DNA of 40,228 bases from an uncultured Treponema sp. (lineage in GTDB: Bacteria > Spirochaetota > Spirochaetia > Treponematales > Treponemataceae). How positions within the stretch are numbered: position 1 is the first letter of the stretch; each line of letters begins with the position of its first letter. This document shows, piece by piece, positions 25,246-33,669 of the stretch. A model generated the notes under the pieces. The model was not told the DNA's origin, searched no databases, and worked only from the letters and a program-made list of their open reading frames with translations. The DNA is taken from positions 1 through 40,228 of the forward strand of contig CAMWIU010000005.1 of NCBI GenBank assembly GCA_947174385.1, in the 5' to 3' direction. The position numbers and the translations under genes were made by a program.

Positions 25246-25266
25246 AAAATTAATTTCGTTGTAAAA

Positions 25267-25300
25267 AAAGCGGCGCGAAAAAATGCGCCGCTTTCTTATT
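25267..25300. terminator. bidirectional terminator
   Basis: AAAGCGGCGC and GCGCCGCTTT enclose an 8-base loop; T-rich tracts follow on both strands. It ends both the helicase gene and the converging phosphorylase gene. Confidence 0.9.
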
Positions 25301-26041
25301 TTACGCAAGTTGCAAGGCTGTGAACATCATCGGGGATAAAACTGCGTCCGTGTCTTTGACGGATTTTTTCGTGCACAGATTTATCGTTGCCGTCAAAATC
25401 GAGAGGGCTTTTTTTTGCGCGAGCGCGGCGGCGCAATAAAGCGCGTAAGTTTCCATGTCCTGCCCGAGCGTTCCCATTTTCGCCCAGGCTTTCCATTCGC
25501 GCTCGCCTTTTGCATTGTACGCGCTGAAAAAGTCGCTTGAAAAAATCGTTCCGATGTGCGCCTTGTATTTTTTCGAAAGCGCGAAGTCAGCCGCGTTTTT
25601 CAAAAGCTCGAAGTCCGCCGAAGGAGAAAAAGTTCCGCTTAGCTCGAATTGGTGCGCGTAGTTTGAATCGGTGGACGCGCTCATCGCGAAAACCATTTCG
25701 CCCGGAGCGATTTTCTTTTGCAACGCGCCGCAAGTTCCCGTGCGGATGATTTTCTCAACGCCGTAAAAATTGAAAAGCTCGTGGATGTAGATTCCTGCGG
25801 ACGGCATTCCCATTCCGCTTGCCATGATTGTGACTGGCTTGGAATTGAATGTGCCGGTGAACACTTTCACTTTGCGGACATCGCTCACGATTTTCGCGTC
25901 CTTGAGGAATTTTTGCGCCGCCCATTCCGCGCGTTCGCCGTCGCCAGGCAAAATCACTGTGGGCGCGATTTGCCCGAATTTCGCGTGGATGTGCGGAGTG
26001 GGGGTGGCCGCAACCTTTGGGGAAGATTTTTTTTCTGCCAT
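25301..26041 (-). CDS. DeoD-like purine nucleoside phosphorylase
   Basis: 246 aa. TPHIHAKFGQIAPTVILPGD matches the start of hexameric DeoD-type phosphorylases; IIRTGTCGAL and ASGMGMPSAGIY are phosphate- and nucleoside-site motifs, and GQDMETYALY holds the ribose-binding Glu. These enzymes split purine nucleosides with phosphate to base and ribose 1-phosphate, for salvage. Two places are odd: the phosphate-site GDPLRA is GDGERA here, and the region where E. coli has the catalytic Asp204 reads ATINLCTKKSV, without an obvious equivalent Asp. Substrate preference may therefore differ. AAGAAGG on the minus strand precedes the ATG. Confidence 0.85.
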   Translation of the reverse strand: MAEKKSSPKVAATPTPHIHAKFGQIAPTVILPGDGERAEWAAQKFLKDAKIVSDVRKVKVFTGTFNSKPVTIMASGMGMPSAGIYIHELFNFYGVEKIIRTGTCGALQKKIAPGEMVFAMSASTDSNYAHQFELSGTFSPSADFELLKNAADFALSKKYKAHIGTIFSSDFFSAYNAKGEREWKAWAKMGTLGQDMETYALYCAAALAQKKALSILTATINLCTKKSVKDTDAVLSPMMFTALQLA

Positions 26042-26195
26042 AATATGCCTTCTTTAGGAAAAATATTTTGAAATGTTTTTGTAATGATTAAATTATACAA
26101 CACCTTTTGAATTTTGTAAAATGAAATTTTAATTTTTTTTGGATGAATAAAAATCGCGCGTTGCATTGCCTGCGTTTCTCGTGCTAAATTTTACC

Positions 26196-26224
26196 TTGAT
26201 TTTTCGAAGAAATGGTGCTACAAT
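26196..26224 (+). promoter_or_regulatory. promoter of the second EAL gene, possibly leaderless
   Basis: TTGATT (26196-26201), 17 bases, TACAAT (26219-26224). The expected start is within a few bases of the ATG at 26233, and no ribosome-binding site is visible. Either the mRNA is leaderless or translation begins at the ATG at 26239. Confidence 0.5.
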
Positions 26225-26232
26225 GAAATTAT

Positions 26233-28530
26233 ATGAAAATGTGGCAAGGTGCTTTCAAAAGTTCGCGGCTTTTTCGCAGGTATAAGGAATGGACTGCAAC
26301 GATCTGCTTTTCCCTTGCGGCACTTGTTGTCGCGCTCATCTGCGCGATGGGCTTTTTGGCATATTCCGGCGCACTTAATTTCATTCGAAATTTGTATAGC
26401 GAAGTTGGGCACGATTTGGTTGAACGCCACGTTGAATATTTGGACGGATTTTTTTCGGAATATTTTGACGATTTGCGAAAATTTTCTGAAATGGCGGAAT
26501 TGAAGGATGAGGATTCGCGCTTTGCTATGGAAGCCTTGGCGCGCTCAGTTCCTGAAAAACGCCGCGCTTTGGCAGTGGCGGCGTTCGCTTCGATTGATGG
26601 CAACGCTCGCTATGTGGACGGGCGCGAACTGGACGTTTCGCAGGAAAAATTTTTTGCAAAGGCGATTGAAAGCGATGGTGAATTCGTGGTTGAATTGTAT
26701 GACGCGGATTTTGGCGGCGTGGGCGAATTCGTCATTGCGAAAGGCGTTTTTGCGGACGGCGAATGCGTGGGCGTTGTTTTTTATTCGATGAGATTTTCGA
26801 GCCTTGAATCTCCAGTTTCGGGAATGTCCATTGGCGACGTGTTTTCAGGCTTCGTCATCGCTTCTTCGGGCGAATTTATCGTTCCTTTGAAAACTGAATC
26901 AATTTTAAATATCGGTGAGGATTCTCTTGGGCAGGGCGATTTTGAAATTTTGCGGAATCTGCTTTCCAAAATGGAAGATAACGCGCGAGGAAGCTCGATT
27001 TTGCGTTCGCGAGTTTTTCCTGACGAATTTGTGGAATGGGCGAAAATCGACGGAACGGATTGGATAATCGCACTTTCCGCGCCTTTTTCCAAAATCGACC
27101 TTGAAGCGCGCGATTTTAAGGTGCGCGTAACTGTGATTTGCGGCGTTCTTATTGTAGCGGTGCTTGTTGCGTCCGTGCTGATTTTCCTTTCGATTTTGCG
27201 AAAGCATTTTTCACACCGCCTCACGCTTCAGCAAGTGCAGGACATCGATGAACTTACGGGGCTTTGGACGGAGGCTTTTTTCGAGGAGCAAGCCGAAAAA
27301 CTTTTGAATAAAAATCCCGAAAGCAACTATCTTATTTTGGGACTTGACATTCGCGGATTCAGAATTGTGCAACAGACCGAAGGAATTCCAGCGGCGAACG
27401 AGCAGCTCATCAGACTTTCGCGCAGGCTCAGCGAAATCGCTCGCGAAAAAAAAGGCATCGTCGCTCGCGGCCACATCGACCATTTTTATTTGATGTATCC
27501 GATTTCCGACAGCGAGAGTGCGATTCGAGAATTTGATTCGCTTTTGTACAATGGCAATTTTCTTGCGGGGCGCGTGGGCGAGCTTGTTCCCACGAAGGCT
27601 GGAATCGTTTTCGCCGGAAAGGATTACGAGCACGACACAATTCAAAATCTCATCGGCAAGACAAGTTACGCAAAGCACATGGTGCAGGACAATTTGCTGA
27701 AAAATTATTCGGTTTACGACAGCAGCATGGAAACGCGCATTCTTTACGAAAAGCGGCTGGAACGCTACATTCCCATAGCGTTTGCGCACAATGAATTTTA
27801 TGTCGTGTATCAACCGAAGATAAATTTGAGCGACGGAAAAATTATCGGCGCGGAGGCTTTGGTGCGCTGGAAGTCCGCCGAACTCGGAAATGTAACGCCT
27901 GACAATTTCATTCCGCTTTTCGAACGCAACGGCTACATAAATCGCTTGGATTTTTATGTCTACCAAAAAGTTTTCGAATTTATGGAAACACAGATTACGG
28001 AAAGAAAAAAGGAACTCGTTCCGATTTCCGTGAACATGTCGCGATTCCATTTGAACGACGAAAGGTTTGTTTCTAAATTCTCAAATCTTTTCCGCGAATA
28101 TAATATTCCGTCACAAATGATTGAAGTGGAAATTCTAGAACGTTCGCTTGGTGTGGCGGACGACCGTGCGCGAGAGGTGGCGGAGCAGCTGCACGAAATG
28201 GGCTTCCGCGTCGCCATCGATGATTTTGGTACGGGCGAATCTTCATTAAGTTTGATCTCGAAAGTTCCTGCCGATATTCTCAAACTTGATCGCAAGTTCA
28301 TGCTGGGCGTTCAGGACGCTTCGTCTTCTTCTGACGATGAATTGAAAGTGGTGCGGCAAATCGTGGAGATGGCACGGCAACTCGGCAAGGAAACAATTTG
28401 CGAAGGCGTGGAAACCGAACAGCAAGTGAATTTTCTGCGCTCGATAAATTGCAATTATGTCCAGGGATTTTTCTATTCCAAGCCGCTTTCCGAAAAAGAG
28501 TTCGTCGAATATTTGGAGCAGCATTTATAA
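26233..28530 (+). CDS. membrane-bound Cache/degenerate-GGDEF/EAL protein, probable c-di-GMP phosphodiesterase
   Basis: 765 aa. A membrane segment at about 22-45, a periplasmic Cache-like sensor domain (about 50-290), a second membrane segment at about 296-320, a degenerate GGDEF domain (about 335-490; the signature position reads GHIDHF, so it cannot make c-di-GMP), and an EAL domain (about 510-760). The EAL domain keeps EALVRW, SVNMS, EVEILERS, DDFGTG, LKLDRKF, CEGVE and the final Gln in VQGFF, so it should cleave c-di-GMP. The periplasmic sensor implies control by an external small molecule. The stop codon overlaps the next gene's start (TAATG), coupling them. Confidence 0.9.
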   Translation: MKMWQGAFKSSRLFRRYKEWTATICFSLAALVVALICAMGFLAYSGALNFIRNLYSEVGHDLVERHVEYLDGFFSEYFDDLRKFSEMAELKDEDSRFAMEALARSVPEKRRALAVAAFASIDGNARYVDGRELDVSQEKFFAKAIESDGEFVVELYDADFGGVGEFVIAKGVFADGECVGVVFYSMRFSSLESPVSGMSIGDVFSGFVIASSGEFIVPLKTESILNIGEDSLGQGDFEILRNLLSKMEDNARGSSILRSRVFPDEFVEWAKIDGTDWIIALSAPFSKIDLEARDFKVRVTVICGVLIVAVLVASVLIFLSILRKHFSHRLTLQQVQDIDELTGLWTEAFFEEQAEKLLNKNPESNYLILGLDIRGFRIVQQTEGIPAANEQLIRLSRRLSEIAREKKGIVARGHIDHFYLMYPISDSESAIREFDSLLYNGNFLAGRVGELVPTKAGIVFAGKDYEHDTIQNLIGKTSYAKHMVQDNLLKNYSVYDSSMETRILYEKRLERYIPIAFAHNEFYVVYQPKINLSDGKIIGAEALVRWKSAELGNVTPDNFIPLFERNGYINRLDFYVYQKVFEFMETQITERKKELVPISVNMSRFHLNDERFVSKFSNLFREYNIPSQMIEVEILERSLGVADDRAREVAEQLHEMGFRVAIDDFGTGESSLSLISKVPADILKLDRKFMLGVQDASSSSDDELKVVRQIVEMARQLGKETICEGVETEQQVNFLRSINCNYVQGFFYSKPLSEKEFVEYLEQHL

Positions 28531-29684
28531 TGAACGAAAAAATTGTTCCAAAAAAAATCTACACGGCGGCAGTTGTGGGAACTGGGCGCATCGGCTTTTC
28601 GCTTGGCTTCGACAAAAAGCGCGAGCAGCCCGCAAGCCACACGATGGCATTGAATGAAAATCCGCGCGTGAAAATAATTGCGGGCGTGGACAAAAATCCC
28701 GAAAATCTTTCCGAATGGAAAAAAGCAAATCCTTCCGCGCAAACATTCGAAAGCATCGAAAAAATGTACGAAGCGTTCGCGGAATCTTGCGAAAAAAATT
28801 CGGAATCTCGTGATGAAAATCGCCGCGCAAAAAACGCGCATGATTGCGAGCCAGACATCATTGTGGTGGCAGTGAACGAGGACGCGCATTTGTCAGTCGC
28901 GCTCGAAGCGATTTCGCACAAGCCACGACTTTTGATTTTGGAAAAGCCCGTCGCGCTCAATTTGCACGAAGCGGAAAAAATTCGACGCGCCGCGAAAAAA
29001 TTTTCCGTACCAATTTTGGTGAACCACGAGCGGCGTTTCGCGCTGGACTGGAATTCCGCCGCGGAATATACAAAAAAAATCGGCGACGTGCAAAGCATAT
29101 CCGCGAGACTTTTTTCAGGAATGCGGCTTTACGACCCAGGCGCGGAAAGTACGGGCGGCTACAGTTTGATTCACGACGGAACGCATTTGGCAGACATCGT
29201 GCTTTTTTTGCTCGAAGCGATTCAAAAAAACGCAGGCGGAAAAAGCAGACGCACGATTTTGAAAAATCCAATTTTAAGCGGAATCGTTTTCGACAAAAAA
29301 AACAAAAAAATCGTGCGCAATTTGTGCGCGCATTATTCCACGAAATTTTGCCCGAGCGTGAATTTGGAAATGAGCGGACGTAGCCGATTTTTCGGATTTG
29401 AAGTTGACGTAATCGGAACGGAAGGAAGAATTTTCATCGGCAACGGCTTCGCCAAATTTTTTCATCGTGCGGAATCAAAATTGTATTCGGGATTTTTTTC
29501 GCTTGAAGAGGACGCGCAAATTGTTCTGCCCAAAAAACGCGGCCGCGTGCAGACCGGCTACTTTTCGAACATGGTGCAAAACGCCGTGGATTTTTTGGAC
29601 GGCCACGCGCCGCTCAAGTCCACGCTTCAAACCGGAATGAACGCGCTCGAAGTTTTGGAAGAAATAAAGGAATTGTTGACATAA
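28530..29684 (+). CDS. Gfo/Idh/MocA-family oxidoreductase
   Basis: 384 aa from the ATG at 28530, which overlaps the preceding stop. Rossmann motif VVGTGRIGFSLG (about 13-24), the family's EKPVALNLHEAEKI segment (about 139-152), then a C-terminal substrate domain with GRIFIGNGFAKFF. These enzymes use NAD(P) to oxidise or reduce sugars or related polyols; the substrate cannot be told. Its coupling to a c-di-GMP phosphodiesterase is unusual and could mean that surface glycan precursors and c-di-GMP are co-regulated, or may be mere adjacency. Insert residues 90-115 are charged and low in complexity (CEKNSESRDENRRAKN). Confidence 0.85.
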   Translation: MNEKIVPKKIYTAAVVGTGRIGFSLGFDKKREQPASHTMALNENPRVKIIAGVDKNPENLSEWKKANPSAQTFESIEKMYEAFAESCEKNSESRDENRRAKNAHDCEPDIIVVAVNEDAHLSVALEAISHKPRLLILEKPVALNLHEAEKIRRAAKKFSVPILVNHERRFALDWNSAAEYTKKIGDVQSISARLFSGMRLYDPGAESTGGYSLIHDGTHLADIVLFLLEAIQKNAGGKSRRTILKNPILSGIVFDKKNKKIVRNLCAHYSTKFCPSVNLEMSGRSRFFGFEVDVIGTEGRIFIGNGFAKFFHRAESKLYSGFFSLEEDAQIVLPKKRGRVQTGYFSNMVQNAVDFLDGHAPLKSTLQTGMNALEVLEEIKELLT

Positions 29685-29718
29685 AGATTGAGAGCGGCAA
29701 TTCACAAGTTTTTTTTGC

Positions 29719-29747
29719 TTGCCCAAAAATCCGCTTTGTTTTATAAT
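29719..29747 (+). promoter_or_regulatory. promoter of the flavodiiron gene
   Basis: TTGCCC (29719-29724), 17 bases, TATAAT (29742-29747). The leader would be about 32 bases, with GGAGG close to the ATG at 29786. Confidence 0.65.
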
Positions 29748-29785
29748 ATAATAAGAGTGGTTTTGAAATCGCGCTTGGAGGCGTT

Positions 29786-30946
29786 ATGAAAATTTCCGAT
29801 GACATTTTTTATTGCGGAGTGAATGACAAAAAAATCGATTTGTTCGAAGGGCAGTTTCCTGTGCCCGATGGAATGTCCTACAATTCCTATATGATTCGCG
29901 GTGAAAAAATTGCCGTGCTTGACACTGTAGACGAAAATTTCGGCGATGAGTGGCTTGGAAAAATCGAGGCGGCGGCTGGCGGCGCGAACGTGGATTTTCT
30001 CGTCGTCCATCACATGGAAAGCGATCACAGCGCGAACATTTTGAATTTCGCCAAAAAATATCCGAACGCGAAAATCGTTTCTTCGCAAATGGCATTTTCG
30101 ATGATGAAAAATTTTTTCGAAACGGATTTTGCCGACCGCCGAATTGTTGTGAAAGAAGGCGATTCGCTTGATTTGGGAAAATACAAATTGAATTTCATCG
30201 CCGCGCCGAACGTGCATTGGCCGGAAGTGATGTTCAGCTATGAGCCGAACGAAAAAATTCTTTTTTCCGCCGATGCTTTTGGAAAATTTGGCGCGATTGA
30301 CGAAAAAAATCCGCTCGATGATTGGGCGTGCGAGGCTCGTCGTTATTATTTTGGAATTGTCGGAAAATTCGGCGCGAACGTTCAGGCGGTTTTGAAAAAA
30401 GCTTCCGCGCTCGAAATAAATCAAATCTGTCCGCTTCACGGGCCTGTTCTGCGCGAAAATCTCTGCGAATACATTTCACTTTATGACACTTGGTCGAAAT
30501 ACGAAGCCGAAAGTGAAGGCGTGGTCGTGGCGTATACTTCGATTTATGGCCACACGAAATCCGCCGCCGAAAAATTCGCCGAAAAGCTGCGCGAAGCCGG
30601 CTGCCCGAAAGTCTCGGTTTTCGACGTGGCGCGAGACGATGTTTTTGAAATTGTCGAGGACGCATTCCGCTACGGAAAATTGGTTTTGGCCGCGCCCACT
30701 TACAATTGCGGCGTTTTTCCTGCGATGAAAAATTTTATCGAGGCTTTGACGGAACGGAATTTCCAAAACCGAAAAATCGGTTTTATCGAAAACGGCTCTT
30801 GGGCGCCGCTTGCCGCAAAATCGATGTGCGCGCAATTTGGAAATTGCAGGAATCTTGAATTTTGCGAAAATGTCGTTTCTATAAGAGGCGCGATGAAAGC
30901 CTGCGACGAGGAAAAAATGGACGCGCTTGTGAAGGAGTTGCTCTAG
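29786..30946 (+). CDS. flavodiiron protein (A-type flavoprotein)
   Basis: 386 aa. An N-terminal beta-lactamase-like diiron domain (about 1-245) with the ligand set HHMESDH (about 75-81), the His in NVHWPE, the Asp in FSADAFG and the His in CPLHGP; then a flavodoxin domain (about 250-386) with the FMN loop TSIYGHTKSA and the AAPTYNCGVFPAM segment. Flavodiiron proteins reduce O2 to water and/or NO to N2O, protecting anaerobes. No rubredoxin gene is adjacent, so the electron donor is elsewhere. The ribosome-binding site is GGAGG. It lies before pflB, itself an oxygen-sensitive enzyme, which fits an oxygen-protection role (inference). Confidence 0.93.
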   Translation: MKISDDIFYCGVNDKKIDLFEGQFPVPDGMSYNSYMIRGEKIAVLDTVDENFGDEWLGKIEAAAGGANVDFLVVHHMESDHSANILNFAKKYPNAKIVSSQMAFSMMKNFFETDFADRRIVVKEGDSLDLGKYKLNFIAAPNVHWPEVMFSYEPNEKILFSADAFGKFGAIDEKNPLDDWACEARRYYFGIVGKFGANVQAVLKKASALEINQICPLHGPVLRENLCEYISLYDTWSKYEAESEGVVVAYTSIYGHTKSAAEKFAEKLREAGCPKVSVFDVARDDVFEIVEDAFRYGKLVLAAPTYNCGVFPAMKNFIEALTERNFQNRKIGFIENGSWAPLAAKSMCAQFGNCRNLEFCENVVSIRGAMKACDEEKMDALVKELL

Positions 30947-30995
30947 ATTTATTTGAATACAATTTAATTTTGTACAACTTTTTTCAAAAATTATG

Positions 30996-31024
30996 TTGAT
31001 TCAAAACCAAAATAGAGTTATACT
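30996..31024 (+). promoter_or_regulatory. promoter of pflB
   Basis: TTGATT (30996-31001), 17 bases, TATACT (31019-31024). The leader of about 75 bases contains GGTTG-TTCG-CAACC (31071-31084), a UUCG-tetraloop hairpin just before the ribosome-binding region, which could stabilise the mRNA. Confidence 0.7.
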
Positions 31025-31105
31025 TTAAGTAAGGGAAATTATCGTGCTTCCAAAGTTTTTTGGGAGCGTCGGTTGTTCGCAACCTAAAATATAATGGAGG
31101 TCTTT

Positions 31106-33442
31106 ATGGCTTTAAGAGAAGAATGGGCTGGCTTTAAGGCTGGTCGTCTTTGGCAGGACGAAATCAATGTCCGCGAATTCATTCAAATGAACTACACGCC
31201 CTACGAGGGTGATGCATCATTTTTGGCAGGTCCGACTGGAGCAACTCAGAAATTGTTCGACGAATTGCAGAAATTGCAAAAGGCCGAGCACAACAAAGTT
31301 GTAGAAGTCACCGAAACCAAAAAGAACAAGAAAACCGGCGAAGTCACAACGGTTACGGTGAAACGCTCGGGCGTTTTGGATTTGGACACGGATGTCGTCA
31401 CGGGACTCACTTCGCATCCGGCGGGCTATATTTGTCCTGAAGGCAAAGATTTGGAAAAAGTCGTCGGACTTCAAACAGACAAGCCTCTCAAACGCGCTTT
31501 CATGCCTTTCGGCGGAATCAAAATGGCGGAGCAATCTTGCGCGATGTACGGCTACAAGCCCAACGAAGAATTGCACAAGATTTTCACCGAATATCACAAA
31601 ACTCACAATGACGCGGTTTTCGATGTCTACACTCCCGAAATCCGCAAGGCGCGCAGCGCGCACATTCTCACCGGATTGCCGGATACTTACGGACGCGGAC
31701 GAATCGTCGGCGACTATCGCCGTGTCGCGCTCTACGGAATTGATTTCATCATGGAATCAAAGCAGAAAGATTTGGCGAATTGCGGAAATGGCACGATGTC
31801 GGAAGAAGTCATCCGTCAGCGCGAAGAAATCGCCGAGCAAATTAAGGCTCTCAAAGGAATCAAGGCGATGGCCGCGATTTACGGCTACGACATTTCAAAG
31901 CCGGCGCGCAATGCCCGCGAAGCGTTTCAGTGGCTTTATTTCGGCTATTTGGCGGCAATCAAAACTCAAAACGGCGCGGCAATGTCAGTCGGACGCATTT
32001 CGACTTTCCTCGACATTTACATCGAGCGCGACATCAAAAACGGTACTTTGACCGAAGAAGCGGCGCAGGAATTGGTTGACCACATGGTAATGAAATTCCG
32101 CATGGTGCGCTTCGCGCGAATCGAATCTTACAATCAGCTTTTCTCAGGCGACCCGATTTGGGCGACGCTCGAAGTGGCAGGCCTTGGCGTGGACGGACGC
32201 AGTTTGGTTACCAAAAACGACTTCCGCTTTTTGCACACTTTGGAAAACATGGGACCAAGCCCCGAGCCGAACATCACGGTTTGTTATTCAAAGCGTTTGC
32301 CTGAAAATTTCCGCCGATATGCCGCGAAAATTTCGATTGACACTTCTTCGATTCAGTATGAAAACGATGATGTCATGCGACCGATTTGGGGCGACGACTA
32401 TTCAATCTGCTGCTGCGTTTCCGCGACGGAAACCGGAAAGGAAATGCAGTTCTTCGGAGCGCGCGCGAATTTGGCGAAGGCTCTCTTGTACGCCATCAAC
32501 GGCGGCAAGGACGAAGGCGCAGGACTTACGCCTTATGCGCAAGTCGGTCCTGAATTGCCGATGATTACTTCGGAATATTTGGATTATGACGAAGTGATGA
32601 AAAAGTACGACATCGTGCTTGATTGGCTTGCAGGACTTTATGTCAACTGCCTCAACGCGATTCATTATATGCACGACAAGTATTATTACGAAGCGGCGGA
32701 AATGGCACTCATCGATACCGACGTTCGCCGTTCGTTCGCAACCGGAATTGCGGGATTCAGCCACGTTGTCGATTCGCTTTCCGCAATCAAATATGCGAAA
32801 GTCAAAGTCATTCGCGACGAACAAGGCTTGGCAAAGGATTTTGAAATCCAAGGCGACTTCCCTCGCTACGGCCAGGACGACGATCGCGCGGACGAAATCG
32901 CGAAATGGCTTTTGAAGGATTTCATGGCGAAAATCAAAAAGCATCCGACGTATCGCAATGCCGAGCATTCAACTTCGATTCTTACTATTACATCGAACGT
33001 TGTTTACGGAAAGGCGACAGGTGCTTTGCCCGACGGACGAAAGGCTCACGAGCCGTTCAGCCCGGGCGCGAATCCTTCTTACGGCGCGGAAACCAAAGGC
33101 TTGGTCAAATCGCTCAACTCGGTTGCGAAAGTGCCTTACGAATACGCGCTTGACGGCATTTCCAACACGCAGACAATCAACCCGAGCGCGCTTGGCCACG
33201 ACGAAGACGAGCGTGTTACGAACTTGGTCAGCGTGATGGACGGCTACTTCGAAAAAGGCGCGCACCACTTGAACGTGAACGTGTTCGGCGTTGAAAAGCT
33301 CAAGGATTGCCAGGCGCATCCTGAAAAGCCCGAATATGCCAACTTCACTGTGCGCGTTTCAGGCTATGCGGTTCGCTTCATCAACTTGACGAAGGAGCAG
33401 CAGGACGACGTAATCGCGCGCACTTGCCACGCGAGCCTCTAG
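31106..33442 (+). CDS. pflB: pyruvate formate-lyase (formate C-acetyltransferase)
   Basis: 778 aa. It converts pyruvate and CoA to acetyl-CoA and formate under anaerobiosis. The active-site cysteines lie in CCCVSATE (about 434-437). The glycyl-radical motif RVSGYAV places the radical Gly at 753, 26 residues from the C-terminus, and ends in RTCHASL. The start is the ATG at 31106, because TGGAGG at about 31095-31100 is its ribosome-binding site; an ATG at 31094 overlaps that site. No activating enzyme gene (pflA) is in the window, so activation depends on a gene elsewhere. The insert of about 20 residues around [20 protein letters not shown] (about 65-85) is typical of PflB. A terminator follows. 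Confidence 0.96.
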   Translation: MALREEWAGFKAGRLWQDEINVREFIQMNYTPYEGDASFLAGPTGATQKLFDELQKLQKAEHNKVVEVTETKKNKKTGEVTTVTVKRSGVLDLDTDVVTGLTSHPAGYICPEGKDLEKVVGLQTDKPLKRAFMPFGGIKMAEQSCAMYGYKPNEELHKIFTEYHKTHNDAVFDVYTPEIRKARSAHILTGLPDTYGRGRIVGDYRRVALYGIDFIMESKQKDLANCGNGTMSEEVIRQREEIAEQIKALKGIKAMAAIYGYDISKPARNAREAFQWLYFGYLAAIKTQNGAAMSVGRISTFLDIYIERDIKNGTLTEEAAQELVDHMVMKFRMVRFARIESYNQLFSGDPIWATLEVAGLGVDGRSLVTKNDFRFLHTLENMGPSPEPNITVCYSKRLPENFRRYAAKISIDTSSIQYENDDVMRPIWGDDYSICCCVSATETGKEMQFFGARANLAKALLYAINGGKDEGAGLTPYAQVGPELPMITSEYLDYDEVMKKYDIVLDWLAGLYVNCLNAIHYMHDKYYYEAAEMALIDTDVRRSFATGIAGFSHVVDSLSAIKYAKVKVIRDEQGLAKDFEIQGDFPRYGQDDDRADEIAKWLLKDFMAKIKKHPTYRNAEHSTSILTITSNVVYGKATGALPDGRKAHEPFSPGANPSYGAETKGLVKSLNSVAKVPYEYALDGISNTQTINPSALGHDEDERVTNLVSVMDGYFEKGAHHLNVNVFGVEKLKDCQAHPEKPEYANFTVRVSGYAVRFINLTKEQQDDVIARTCHASL

Positions 33443-33449
33443 GCTTTCA

Positions 33450-33479
33450 TAACGGGTTTTGCTTTGCAAAGCCCGCGCT
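33450..33479. repeat. hairpin after pflB
   Basis: CGGGTTTTGC-TTT-GCAAAGCCCG, one wobble pair. It has the same GC-trinucleotide-GC tip as hairpins elsewhere in the window, and lies just before the terminator at 33495. Confidence 0.55.
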
Positions 33480-33494
33480 TGCGAATTAAAACTA

Positions 33495-33526
33495 ACCCGC
33501 TTCCAAAATGGAGGCGGGTCTTTTTT
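33495..33526 (+). terminator. intrinsic terminator of pflB
   Basis: ACCCGCTTCC and GGAGGCGGGT around AAAAT, then CTTTTTT. One wobble pair in the stem. Confidence 0.9.
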
Positions 33527-33582
33527 GTGCCGTGCGGACTAATTTTCTTCCGAAAAAAAATTCAAATTTTTTTAAAAACCCA

Positions 33583-33610
33583 TTGACAAAAAATTGAAAA
33601 ATAATAGAAT
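33583..33610 (+). promoter_or_regulatory. promoter of the RND operon
   Basis: TTGACA (33583-33588), 16 bases, TAGAAT (33605-33610). Strong. A perfect palindrome follows at the expected start. Confidence 0.8.
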
Positions 33611-33618
33611 GTTTATAT

Positions 33619-33634
33619 GTTCAAATGTTTGAAC
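33619..33634. promoter_or_regulatory. operator-like palindrome GTTCAAA-TG-TTTGAAC
   Basis: A perfect 7-2-7 inverted repeat right after the -10, where a repressor would block transcription. Its half-sites (TTCAAA/TTTGAA) resemble ArsR/SmtB-type operators, and an ArsR-family gene closes this gene group at 39129. The link is inference. Confidence 0.6.
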
Positions 33635-33669
33635 GGATAAACTAATAAACGTTTGCGAGGTTTTGTTTT

